Of a DNA stretch of 64,000 nt, positions 26,311 through 33,875 are shown piece by piece. The translations under genes and the position numbers were made by a program. Source of the DNA: an uncultured Bacilli bacterium. Its GTDB lineage: Bacteria > Bacillota_I > Bacilli_A > RF39 > UBA660. How positions within the stretch are numbered: position 1 is the first letter of the stretch; every line of letters begins with the position of its first letter. The stretch spans positions 1 to 64,000 of the forward strand of contig CATYVZ010000002.1 in the NCBI GenBank assembly GCA_958413985.1, read 5' to 3'. A model generated the notes under the pieces. The model did not search any database and was not told the origin of the DNA. It was given only the letters and a program-made list of their open reading frames with translations.

Positions 26311-26554
26311 ATTAGAAATCAATACAATAGAACAAATTACGATGTTATTACAGATAGCTTTAGCAATATTTTTAGTGAGTTTTGGAGTAGCAAGTTTATT
26401 TGTAGCAGAATTATTTATAATCTGCCAAGTATTAATTGGTCTACTTATGTTTATTATTGCTTATAATAATCAAAAAATATATAAAAGAAAATATATGACG
26501 CCAATCTATTTAGGATTAGGTATCATTATTATCGCTTCAGCTTTCTTTGGATAA
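26300..26554 (+). CDS. Small membrane protein in the ftsY operon
   Basis: 84 residues with three likely membrane helices (about 15-35, 38-55 and 66-84). The ATG at 26300 follows GGAGGA by 4 bases and lies inside the end of ftsY. I do not recognise a family. Its place between ftsY and ylxM suggests, but does not show, a link to protein export. Confidence 0.7.
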   Translation: MKNKLEINTIEQITMLLQIALAIFLVSFGVASLFVAELFIICQVLIGLLMFIIAYNNQKIYKRKYMTPIYLGLGIIIIASAFFG

Positions 26555-26555
26555 T

Positions 26556-26846
26556 ATGGAAAATCAAATTTTTCTATCAAAGTTGTTTGATTATTATAGT
26601 GATTTGTTAACAGATCGACAACGTCAATATTTTAAAGATTATTATTTTGATAATTTTACTTTAGGCGAGATGAGCGAAAATTATCAGATAAGTCGTAACG
26701 CTATTCATAAAACATTGAAGGAAGCAACTGAAAGATTATTATATTATGAAGATAAGTTAAAACTATTAGCAAAATATGAGCAAATAAAAATCATCATCGA
26801 TAAATTAGATGATGATATTAAAAATAAAATTCTTGAATTAATTTAA
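26556..26846 (+). CDS. ylxM: YlxM family DNA-binding protein of the SRP operon
   Basis: 96 residues. The sequence LFDYYSDLLTDRQRQYFKDY followed by a sigma-70 region-4-like helix-turn-helix (EMSENYQISRNAIHKTLKEA) is the YlxM/UPF0122 pattern. In Firmicutes and streptococci YlxM usually lies next to ffh and modulates the SRP pathway; here it is next to ftsY and ffh is not in the window. Start at the ATG at 26556, one base past the preceding stop; the TTG at 26547 is not needed. Its stop overlaps the convergent XRE gene by 4 bases. Confidence 0.88.
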   Translation: MENQIFLSKLFDYYSDLLTDRQRQYFKDYYFDNFTLGEMSENYQISRNAIHKTLKEATERLLYYEDKLKLLAKYEQIKIIIDKLDDDIKNKILELI

Positions 26847-27085
26847 ACGTTTATTTTGTTGTTGTTCTCTGTAAATAATTGTTTTACACTAATATTTAAA
26901 GCTTTAGCTATTTTAGAAAATGAGTTAAATGTAATATTTTTAAATTCTTTTCCTGATTCTAGTTGCTTTATATAGGAAACACTTAAATCAGATTTTTCTG
27001 CCAGTTGTTCTTGGGTTAAATTTGCTTTCATGCGATAGTACCTTATATTTTCAGTTAAAACTTTATATTCGTCTAGTATTTCCAT
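26843..27085 (-). CDS. XRE-family regulator
   Basis: 80 residues, with a single helix-turn-helix of the Cro/cI type (YRMKANLTQEQLAEKSDLSV, then YIKQLESGKEF) and a short C-terminal stretch typical of one-domain XRE proteins (KALNISVKQLF). AGGTGATGAA precedes the ATG. It is divergent from a second XRE gene at 27199; the shared control region has an inverted repeat and a tandem repeat. Confidence 0.88.
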   Translation of the reverse strand: MEILDEYKVLTENIRYYRMKANLTQEQLAEKSDLSVSYIKQLESGKEFKNITFNSFSKIAKALNISVKQLFTENNNKINV

Positions 27086-27098
27086 TTCATCACCTCAA

Positions 27099-27179
27099 AA
27101 CTGGAAAAAATTACCAGTTATATTTTCTCATAAATTTATATATTTTACAGTACACTATCAGTGCACTATGTGTTATAAT
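27099..27179. promoter_or_regulatory. Control region between divergent XRE genes
   Basis: AACTGG-N9-CCAGTT (27099-27119) lies close to the minus-strand gene. A tandem 11-bp repeat CAGTACACTAT / CAGTGCACTAT (27148-27169), with a palindromic AGTGCACT core, covers the -35 position of the plus-strand promoter whose TATAAT is at 27174-27179. Both look like operator sites for the two small regulators. Confidence 0.6.
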
Positions 27180-27198
27180 TGTTATAAGGAGTTATAGT

Positions 27199-27408
27199 AT
27201 GAATTTAAAATTAAAACAAACTAGACAAGAAAAAGGTTATACGACCAAGTATATGGCGGAAAAGTTAGGAATAAGTAAGCCTTTTTATTCACAAATAGAA
27301 AATAATAAGCGCAGTTTATCCTACAAAATGGCAGTAAAAATTGCCGACATCTTAAAAACAAAACCTGATCGTTTATTTTATGACGATTTTAAAGAGAGAA
27401 TTGACTAA
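27199..27408 (+). CDS. Small XRE-family regulator
   Basis: 69 residues, essentially one helix-turn-helix (GYTTKYMAEKLGISKPFYSQ, then IENNKRSLSYKMAVKIADIL). I start at the ATG at 27199, which has AAGGAG 8 bases upstream and follows a good TATAAT; the longer upstream frame crosses the promoter and is not coding. A partner regulator lies divergently. Function beyond DNA binding is not known; the pair could be a remnant switch of a lost element or a stable control circuit. Confidence 0.85.
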   Translation: MNLKLKQTRQEKGYTTKYMAEKLGISKPFYSQIENNKRSLSYKMAVKIADILKTKPDRLFYDDFKERID

Positions 27409-27466
27409 AATTCTTTTTTTAATTTTAAAAATATGATATTATATTATGAGAGAAGGAGTGATAACG

Positions 27467-28732
27467 ATGACAACTTCTTTATTGCCACTCGATAATTTTG
27501 TGGTTATTAATAAAACGATTTTAAACGATCAAGATCGTTTAATTTTAATGCTTTTATATCAGCCAATAATTGGGAGTATTGGCATCAGCCTTTATTTCAC
27601 TTTGTGGAGCTTCTTAGATCAAAACAAGATTAATTCATCTGGTAATACTCATAGTGACTTAATTACGATCATGCAAATCAAAATAGAAGATATAAAAGAA
27701 GCACGAGAAAAATTAGAAGGTATTGGCCTTATTAAAACGTATTTAAAAAAAGGTGATGTAAATAGTTATATATATGAATTGTATAGTCCGTTGTCAGCTT
27801 ATGAATTTATCAACAATCCAATTTTAAATACAGCATTATATAATAATCTAAGTAAAAAAGAGTATAGTAGAATCATTGCTACACTCACTGTTCCTAAAAG
27901 TGATTTAAGTGGCTATAAAAACATTTCACGGAGTTTTAAGGATGTTTATAACTTTTTAGAATCAGAAAAAGTCGATAATAAAAATATTAGGAAAATTAAC
28001 AGTTTAGAGTTGTCATTTGAGCCTACTATTAATTTTAATGAAGTTTTAAGTTTAATTCCTGAAGGAATGTTGAATTTGAAAAATATTTCAAAAGATAACA
28101 AAGAGATCATTTATCAATTATCCTTTATCTATGGCTTGGATAACGAGGCTATGGGGGAAATAATCAAAAACAGTATAGTGAATTATCGTATAGATATAGA
28201 CTTACTAAAAGATAATTGTCGTAGTTTTTATAAATTTGAACACAAGGGTAAAATTCCTAAAGCTGTATTTCAAAGTCAACCTTTATGTTTAAGGCAAGAT
28301 AAGATCGAAGGTTCTCGTAAATCAAAATTGATAAACCAATTTGAAAAAGAAAATCCATATGATTTCTTAGCATCTAAGCAAGGAGCACGCCCAACTGAAA
28401 AAGATTTACAAATTATCGAATATTTAATTATCGATCAAAAACTAAATCCTGGTGTAGTTAATGTTTTAATCGATTATGTGCTTAAGATCAATAATAATAA
28501 ATTGGTTAGAAATTTTGTTGAACAAATAGCTGCCCAATGGAAAAGAAGCAAGATTACAACTGTTAGTGATGCGATGAATATCGCTATGAACGAGTATGAT
28601 AAAAATAAAAATAAGACTAAGAAAAATTTAAGTACTAAAGAAATAGTTCCGCAATGGCTTACTAAAGATGTAAAAGAGGAATTGTTAACTGATGATGAGT
28701 TGTTGCAATTTGAAAAGGAGTTGGGTCGATGA
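27467..28732 (+). CDS. dnaB: Replication initiation and membrane attachment protein DnaB (Bacillus type)
   Basis: 421 residues, close in plan to Bacillus DnaB: an N-terminal winged-helix region (LILMLLYQPIIGSIGISLYF, KIEDIKEAREKLEGIGLIKT) and C-terminal DnaD-like repeats (NPYDFLASKQGARPTEKDLQ, NPGVVNVLIDYVLK). In Bacilli DnaB, DnaD and DnaI load the replicative helicase at oriC and at restarted forks. The start is the ATG at 27467 after AAGGAGTG. It overlaps dnaI by 4 bases, the standard dnaB-dnaI pair. Confidence 0.93.
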   Translation: MTTSLLPLDNFVVINKTILNDQDRLILMLLYQPIIGSIGISLYFTLWSFLDQNKINSSGNTHSDLITIMQIKIEDIKEAREKLEGIGLIKTYLKKGDVNSYIYELYSPLSAYEFINNPILNTALYNNLSKKEYSRIIATLTVPKSDLSGYKNISRSFKDVYNFLESEKVDNKNIRKINSLELSFEPTINFNEVLSLIPEGMLNLKNISKDNKEIIYQLSFIYGLDNEAMGEIIKNSIVNYRIDIDLLKDNCRSFYKFEHKGKIPKAVFQSQPLCLRQDKIEGSRKSKLINQFEKENPYDFLASKQGARPTEKDLQIIEYLIIDQKLNPGVVNVLIDYVLKINNNKLVRNFVEQIAAQWKRSKITTVSDAMNIAMNEYDKNKNKTKKNLSTKEIVPQWLTKDVKEELLTDDELLQFEKELGR

Positions 28733-29619
28733 TTAATGTGACTGATAACCTAAAATACGATAAAAAGAAACTGGCAGCATCATATCAAGAGGCTTTGAAA
28801 AACGAAGATTTTCAACAATTTGTTTCTAAGTTAAATATCGATGAAGAAATTTTAATGCAATATACATCGATTTTAGAAGAATGTGCTCAAGAATATAGTC
28901 ATTGTTTAACTTGTGATCATTTAAGTGATTGTAAAAATAAAATATTAGGTTACGTTTATTTGCCTAAAGTTGTAGATCATAGTTTACAGTTTCGTTATAA
29001 ACCATGTCGCTATAAAATAAATCATGATAAAAAATATGCTTTTTCTAAAAATGTTAAGTATTATAGTCTACCTAATTCTTATGTTGAAGCTAGTTGGGAT
29101 AATGTCGATAAAAGATTAGTTGGCCGTAAAGAAGTTATTTTATGGCTAAACAATTTTATTGCTAACCCTTCATTTAAAGGATTATATTTGACTGGTAATT
29201 TTGGTTGTGGGAAGACATATCTAGTAGTAGCAACTTTTAATGAATTAGCTAAACAAGGTATTAAAAGTGCTGTTATTTTTTGGCCAGAGTTTATTAGAAA
29301 TTTAAAATCTTCTTTTGCTGATGATTATGAGGATAAAATGGAATATATCAAAAATGTTCCGTTGTTATTGATCGATGATTTAGGTGCTGAGGCTATAACT
29401 CCTTGGTCAAGAGATGAGATATTGTGTCCTATTTTACAATCGCGAATGGATAATAATTTAACTACTTTTATTACTTCTAATTTTTCTTTGACTAATCTAG
29501 AGCAACATTTAGCGCAAACTAAAGATGGTGTCGAGATCGTCAAGGCAAAAAGAATTATTGAAAGAATTAAATTCTTAACTGAAGAAAAAGAGATGATTAG
29601 TAAAAACATGAGAAAATAA
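28729..29619 (+). CDS. dnaI: Primosomal protein DnaI (helicase loader)
   Basis: 296 residues. The N-terminal third binds helicase and keeps the zinc-ligand residues of DnaI (CLTCDHLSDC, YKPCRYK). The AAA+ part has Walker A GNFGCGKTYL (about 159-168), Walker B LLLIDDLGAE and the sensor TSNFSL. It loads the DnaC-type replicative helicase. ATGA overlap with dnaB. Confidence 0.95.
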   Translation: MINVTDNLKYDKKKLAASYQEALKNEDFQQFVSKLNIDEEILMQYTSILEECAQEYSHCLTCDHLSDCKNKILGYVYLPKVVDHSLQFRYKPCRYKINHDKKYAFSKNVKYYSLPNSYVEASWDNVDKRLVGRKEVILWLNNFIANPSFKGLYLTGNFGCGKTYLVVATFNELAKQGIKSAVIFWPEFIRNLKSSFADDYEDKMEYIKNVPLLLIDDLGAEAITPWSRDEILCPILQSRMDNNLTTFITSNFSLTNLEQHLAQTKDGVEIVKAKRIIERIKFLTEEKEMISKNMRK

Positions 29620-29648
29620 TTCTTGTGTTTTTTAGTGAAAACACATAT

Positions 29649-29675
29649 ACAACAATTTAACTACTTCATATTATA
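29649..29675 (+). promoter_or_regulatory. Putative sigma-K promoter of the CotD-like gene
   Basis: AC (29649-29650), 16 bases, CATATTATA (29667-29675), matching AC-N16/17-CATAnnnTA, with AAGGGGG ahead of the ATG. The spacing is identical to that before gerE. Confidence 0.55.
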
Positions 29676-29696
29676 AAATAGGTAAGGGGGATTAAA

Positions 29697-29942
29697 ATGT
29701 TTAATAAAAGAGCATGTTGTTGTAATAAGATGATGCAACAACCAATGGAACCTATTTATGAACCTATGATTAATAATTGTGTGGAAAAAGATTTTTATTG
29801 TGAAGTACCACATATTTGCCCAATAAATACACATACCATTAATCGTGTTCATTACGTTCATAGTTACACTCCAAAATATACTTGTACTGAAGAAACACAA
29901 ATTATCAATGATGATTGTGGCGGATGTAATATGTTTCGATAA
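29697..29942 (+). CDS. CotD-like spore coat protein
   Basis: 81 residues, rich in Cys, His, Tyr, Met and Asn, with a CCC run at the start, PHICPINTHTINRVHYVHSY in the middle and CGGCNMF at the end. The central P-H-I-x-P-x-x-T-H-x-x-N-x-x-H block is the CotD signature. Such proteins are late mother-cell products cross-linked into the spore coat. A sigma-K-type promoter sits at 29649 and the terminator directly follows, so it is a single late sporulation gene. GerE, encoded at 2270, would be a plausible regulator. Confidence 0.82.
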   Translation: MFNKRACCCNKMMQQPMEPIYEPMINNCVEKDFYCEVPHICPINTHTINRVHYVHSYTPKYTCTEETQIINDDCGGCNMFR

Positions 29943-29967
29943 AAAGTAGTTAAGCTACTTTTTTTAA
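29943..29967 (+). terminator. Terminator of the CotD-like gene
   Basis: AAAGTAG-TTAAG-CTACTTT stem followed by a T run. Nearly the same hairpin ends the ASCH-Nudix gene at 31373. Confidence 0.85.
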
Positions 29968-30013
29968 TATATAAAGTGCAATATTAAAAATTTGTAAGTC
30001 ATATTATAAATTA

Positions 30014-30075
30014 TTGAAAACAGTTGCCTTTTTTAGTATAATAACAATAAGGAGTAGAATAGATTCAAATCTATT
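30014..30075 (+). promoter_or_regulatory. Promoter and hairpin leader of the ASCH operon
   Basis: TTGAAA (30014-30019), 17 bases, TATAAT (30037-30042). AAGGAG at 30049 would sit at the 5' end of the mRNA and is 32 bases from the ATG; an 8-bp inverted repeat AATAGATT / AATCTATT (30058-30075) between them could fold and bring the two nearer. Confidence 0.5.
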
Positions 30076-30086
30076 ATATTATAAAG

Positions 30087-30479
30087 ATGAAAGTGTTAAC
30101 AATTAAGCAACCATGGGCTGATTTGATAGTTGATGGTTATAAAAAGTATGAATTTCGAAGTTGGAAAACTAATTATCGGGGGAAAATTTTAATCCATGCT
30201 GGCATGTCGCTTGAAAAAGATCAAGTTGAAAAATTTAATGATTATAATTTGTCGTTAACCAAAGGCGCCATTATCGGTGAAGCAGTTATTACAGATTGTA
30301 TTTTAGTCGATGAAGATTTTATAAATAAACTAAATGAAATCGATCCATTAGTTTATGGCAAAAGTTCTCATGCACAAAAATATGCTTGGAAATTAGATAA
30401 TGTTAAGAAATACGATAGTCCAATAACAGTAAAAGGGAAACAAGGTTTGTGGAATTATGTAGGAGATGTTGATAAATGA
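30087..30479 (+). CDS. ASCH domain protein
   Basis: 130 residues, one ASCH domain: the start MKVLTIKQPWADLIVDGYKK, then YEFRSWKTNYRGKILIHAG, matches the family core including the conserved K-Q-P-W and E-x-R-x-W segments, and KGKQGLWNY closes the barrel. ASCH domains are PUA-like RNA-binding folds, and some members hydrolyse modified nucleosides such as N4-acetylcytidine. Its stop overlaps the next gene, which also begins with an ASCH-like domain, so the two likely act together. Confidence 0.88.
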   Translation: MKVLTIKQPWADLIVDGYKKYEFRSWKTNYRGKILIHAGMSLEKDQVEKFNDYNLSLTKGAIIGEAVITDCILVDEDFINKLNEIDPLVYGKSSHAQKYAWKLDNVKKYDSPITVKGKQGLWNYVGDVDK

Positions 30480-31327
30480 TGCATGAAATGAAATTAAATT
30501 ATGAACCATTTGAACTTATTAAAAATGGTTTAAAAACAATCGAGTTAAGACTTAATGATGAAAAAAGAAAATTTATTAAAGTTGGTGATATAATTAAATT
30601 TACTAATATTACCACAAATGAACAGTTAGAAACTAAAGTGATCGCTTTACATAAATATGATAGTTTTAAAGAGTTGTATAGAAGTTTAGATAAAATAGCG
30701 ATGGGCTATCGCCAAGATGAAGTGGCTAACTATAAAGATATGGAGTTATATTATTCTCAAAAAGAACAAAAACAATATGGTGTGGTGGGGATCGAACTAA
30801 CTTTATTAAAAAAATGTAAAAATATAATATATAATCATGATAATTTAAAAATAAATGACATCAATAGAATTGTCAAAAGAGCTAAAATTATTTTTGAAAA
30901 CGCTGAAGGTCAGTTAATTTTATGCCATTCTAATAGCAATTACTTTCTTTTAGGTGGACATGTCGATGGCAATGAGACTGATATGGAATGTTTATATAGA
31001 GAAATATTAGAAGAAACAGGAGTCGATATAAAATTTCAAACATTAAGTCCTTTTATAACGATTAAATATTTTAATAAAGATTACCCAGAAACTAAAATAA
31101 ACTCACTTACGATTGCTAATTATTATTATTTAAATTATAATTTAGAGCCAAAAAGTGCAAAGCAAAATTTGACTGAAGATGAAATTAAAGGTGGTTTTAA
31201 ATTAGAGTATATAGACAAAAATGATGTTATAGATATATTAGAAAGATCATTAGCTAGTTCAACTAGAAAAGGTGTTACGTTAGATACGATTGAAGTTATT
31301 AAAGAATATTTAAATATTATCAAATAA
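30476..31327 (+). CDS. ASCH-Nudix fusion protein
   Basis: 283 residues. Residues ~1-110 are a second ASCH-like domain (NYEPFELIKNGLKTIELRLN, VGDIIKFTN, YGVVGIELT). Residues ~120-283 are a Nudix hydrolase with a complete box GX5EX7REUXEEXGU at about 161-183 (GHVDGNETDMECLYREILEE, then TGV). Nudix enzymes cleave nucleoside diphosphate derivatives. The fusion and the ASCH gene directly upstream suggest joint handling of an RNA or a modified nucleotide; the substrate is unknown. ATGATG start overlaps the upstream stop by 4 bases. Confidence 0.85.
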   Translation: MMHEMKLNYEPFELIKNGLKTIELRLNDEKRKFIKVGDIIKFTNITTNEQLETKVIALHKYDSFKELYRSLDKIAMGYRQDEVANYKDMELYYSQKEQKQYGVVGIELTLLKKCKNIIYNHDNLKINDINRIVKRAKIIFENAEGQLILCHSNSNYFLLGGHVDGNETDMECLYREILEETGVDIKFQTLSPFITIKYFNKDYPETKINSLTIANYYYLNYNLEPKSAKQNLTEDEIKGGFKLEYIDKNDVIDILERSLASSTRKGVTLDTIEVIKEYLNIIK

Positions 31328-31372
31328 AAAAGGCAAATAATTTGCCTAATAATCAATCTTAAATATGTTTGT

Positions 31373-31397
31373 AAAGTAGTTTAGCTACTTTTTTATT
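31373..31397 (+). terminator. Terminator of the ASCH operon
   Basis: AAAGTAG-TTTAG-CTACTTT stem followed by a T run. A second short hairpin GGCAAA/TTTGCC lies just before it. Confidence 0.8.
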
Positions 31398-31403
31398 ATA
31401 AAA

Positions 31404-33092
31404 TTATTTTGTAATCAAATAATATGTTGATTCTACATCACTATTAAATTCTAATAATAGTTGATATTTGCTATAACCAGAATGTTCTAACACTTGATTT
31501 AAGATTTCATCCTTGTTTAGCCAATTTTTAATACATAAAATAAATTCATTGGCTTCATTTAATTCAGGATTATCTAATAATTCAAAATCGTGGATATTTT
31601 TATTTAGAATAAGTGAAGCTTTGTATGTCGCAAATTCAGGCATTTGACTTAAATGTGTGAAATAATTATCAAAAACATAGACAAAGTATTTATCTTGATT
31701 TTCACTTGCTAACTGCATCGCTTGACCATAGTCTTTATATAAATAGACAGGAGTACTATTATATAGACCATGAACACTTAAAAGAAGACTGATCGTCAAA
31801 GTAATAATGAAAATAGTTTTAGTTTTATTAAAGATAAATGTTAAACAATAGAATATAGCAATCGCAATCACCGGAAATAATAGCATTATATATCGAGACG
31901 TGTAATTTTCGCCAAGAAATGGAGCTATTTTAGAAACGATGATAATAAAGAAAATAATTGGCAAAATGATTACGACTAAATTTAGTTTTTCTTTTGAACT
32001 GGCTTTGTTTAATTGTCTTTTCCATATTTTATAGATCAAAACAATTAATAGCGCTCCTAATAAGATTAAAATAATGTTTTGCAGACTAAATAATTTAATA
32101 ATTTGATTACCATAATATGTTAAATTTTCAAAAAATGTATTAGTGTGACCATCTGTACTACCTAAACCACGATATGAAAAGAAGATATCTTCAATACTAA
32201 ATGGATAAAAAACAATCCCTAAAACAGCCGCAATGACATGAACTTTAAGAAAATTTAACAATTTTCTATATTGCTTTTTAAAAAGCAAGTAAATTGATAT
32301 TATAATAAATATTAAAACTACATATATACAAAAATAATATTGGGTTAGAAAACCTATAAAAATGGTTAGAATTAAGGATGCTTTATCGTTAATTTTAAAG
32401 TCATCTTGGATAAATTTAATAATGTAATATAAATATAAAATACTAAAAAAGGTCAACATCATATACATTCTTTGAAACATAACAGTACTAATTGCACCCA
32501 TACTAGCGCCATATAATATCATCGTTGGTATAGCAATTTCTTTACGGTTTAACTTGTCCAAGATTTTTTTGATAACAATCAAAGTACCGACAAAGAAAGC
32601 CAAATTGATAAAAAAGATAATGTATTTAGAAAAATGGCCATAAAATAAAGTGGAAACAAAATGAACTAAAAAATAAAATAGGGGAGGATGAACATCTTTA
32701 GCTTGATTATAATAAACAGAAAAATAATTAAAAATATCTCCTTTTTGAATTGTTAAATATTCGAGTGCATCTTCTTTAGTTCTCCATGTTGGAATTTCTT
32801 TAGCTAATATTTCATCTTTAGTAAATTGATCAGGTTCTAATAAAAATGTTTTTAAATTCGTTATTCGATTTTTAATGCTTCCTGTTAAAACTTGTTTATA
32901 TAGTATATCTTGATTAGCTTCAGCATACCCAAACGATCTAAAAACATTGTCGTATTTATAATTACTAGAGCCATAAGAAAATATTTCATCCTCATGAAAT
33001 CCTTGTTTTTGATTGATGAAGAAAAACATAAGCGAGCATAATAAAACAATAGTTAAAATAATTTTTTTATTATCTTTTAGATATTTTGCCAT
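31404..33092 (-). CDS. GT-C fold membrane glycosyltransferase (family 39-like)
   Basis: 562 residues with about eleven predicted membrane helices. The first external loop has GFHEDEIFSY (31-40), with the acidic residues expected at the catalytic site of ArnT/PMT-type GT-C enzymes, which take sugar from a polyprenyl phosphate. A long loop with EYLTIQKGDIFNY and HPPLFYFLVH precedes the next helices, and HPPL is another GT39-like landmark. It likely transfers a sugar to an envelope acceptor outside the cell. It is followed by, and close to, a VanY-type gene on the same strand, and a gtrB-gtrA pair lies nearby on the other strand. Confidence 0.75.
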   Translation of the reverse strand: MAKYLKDNKKIILTIVLLCSLMFFFINQKQGFHEDEIFSYGSSNYKYDNVFRSFGYAEANQDILYKQVLTGSIKNRITNLKTFLLEPDQFTKDEILAKEIPTWRTKEDALEYLTIQKGDIFNYFSVYYNQAKDVHPPLFYFLVHFVSTLFYGHFSKYIIFFINLAFFVGTLIVIKKILDKLNRKEIAIPTMILYGASMGAISTVMFQRMYMMLTFFSILYLYYIIKFIQDDFKINDKASLILTIFIGFLTQYYFCIYVVLIFIIISIYLLFKKQYRKLLNFLKVHVIAAVLGIVFYPFSIEDIFFSYRGLGSTDGHTNTFFENLTYYGNQIIKLFSLQNIILILLGALLIVLIYKIWKRQLNKASSKEKLNLVVIILPIIFFIIIVSKIAPFLGENYTSRYIMLLFPVIAIAIFYCLTFIFNKTKTIFIITLTISLLLSVHGLYNSTPVYLYKDYGQAMQLASENQDKYFVYVFDNYFTHLSQMPEFATYKASLILNKNIHDFELLDNPELNEANEFILCIKNWLNKDEILNQVLEHSGYSKYQLLLEFNSDVESTYYLITK

Positions 33093-33113
33093 AAAATCAC
33101 CAATCTCATTATA

Positions 33114-33776
33114 TCATATTTGCAAATATTCTTCCAAGGTAATCTTATTTTCATAAATGTATTCAGCTGCTTTTATCCCAACATAACGATAATGCCAAGG
33201 TTCATATTTAAAACCAGTAATATCTTCCTTGCCTTTAGGGTATCTTAAAATAAAACCGTAAAGATGGGCGTTATCTTTAATCCAATCGAATTCTTTGGTA
33301 CTTTCGAACTTATCATAATCTTTGTTTTCTCCTTCAACGTCGACAGCAAGACCTGTTTGATGTTCAGAGTGACCTGGTTTAGCTGAACAATTTAAAGCAT
33401 AATCCAATCCTTTTTCTTTGACGTAATAGTTAAATAACTCGTTTTGATAATTGTAATCGCGATATGCCGATATAGCGACAATACGATATCCTAACTTACT
33501 AGCATCATCACTTAACTTTTCAAAAGCCTCTTTAGCTTCCTTTTGTAAGTATTTATCACTGTTGGCATATTTTAATGAAATACTTTCTAAATTTTTAGGA
33601 ATATAGCTAGAAGTTAATTGGTTGTTTTTGTTAACCAATACTAATAAATCATCGGGATTTTCAATTAATTTTATATTTTTATAAAATTCTTCTTTGACAT
33701 TGATATCTTTAGTAAAAAAAAGTAAAATTAATATTCCCAAGACGATATAGTACGCTTTTTTTAAATTTTTATCCAT
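33114..33776 (-). CDS. VanY-type D-alanyl-D-alanine carboxypeptidase (peptidase M15B)
   Basis: 220 residues with an N-terminal membrane anchor (about 8-23). The zinc site is SEHQTGLAVDVEG (His and Asp) with PWHYRYVG as the third ligand, and AISAYRDYNYQNELF and KPGHSEHQ are family blocks. It would remove the last D-Ala from stem peptides outside the membrane. I start at the ATG at 33776 after TAGGTG, not at the GTG at 33785, which is part of that site. A larger homologue is at 39471. Confidence 0.92.
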   Translation of the reverse strand: MDKNLKKAYYIVLGILILLFFTKDINVKEEFYKNIKLIENPDDLLVLVNKNNQLTSSYIPKNLESISLKYANSDKYLQKEAKEAFEKLSDDASKLGYRIVAISAYRDYNYQNELFNYYVKEKGLDYALNCSAKPGHSEHQTGLAVDVEGENKDYDKFESTKEFDWIKDNAHLYGFILRYPKGKEDITGFKYEPWHYRYVGIKAAEYIYENKITLEEYLQI

Positions 33777-33875
33777 GGTATTCACCTAATTAATTATATG
33801 CAATAAAGATGATTTCGGTTATAACATAATGTTACAAATTATTTGATATATGATATAATTAGAGTGGTGAAATAA

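Noticed and set aside
27022..27198. N-terminal extension of the small XRE protein
   Set aside because: It would cross the promoter and operator region and the divergent gene; the ATG at 27199 has its own ribosome binding site.
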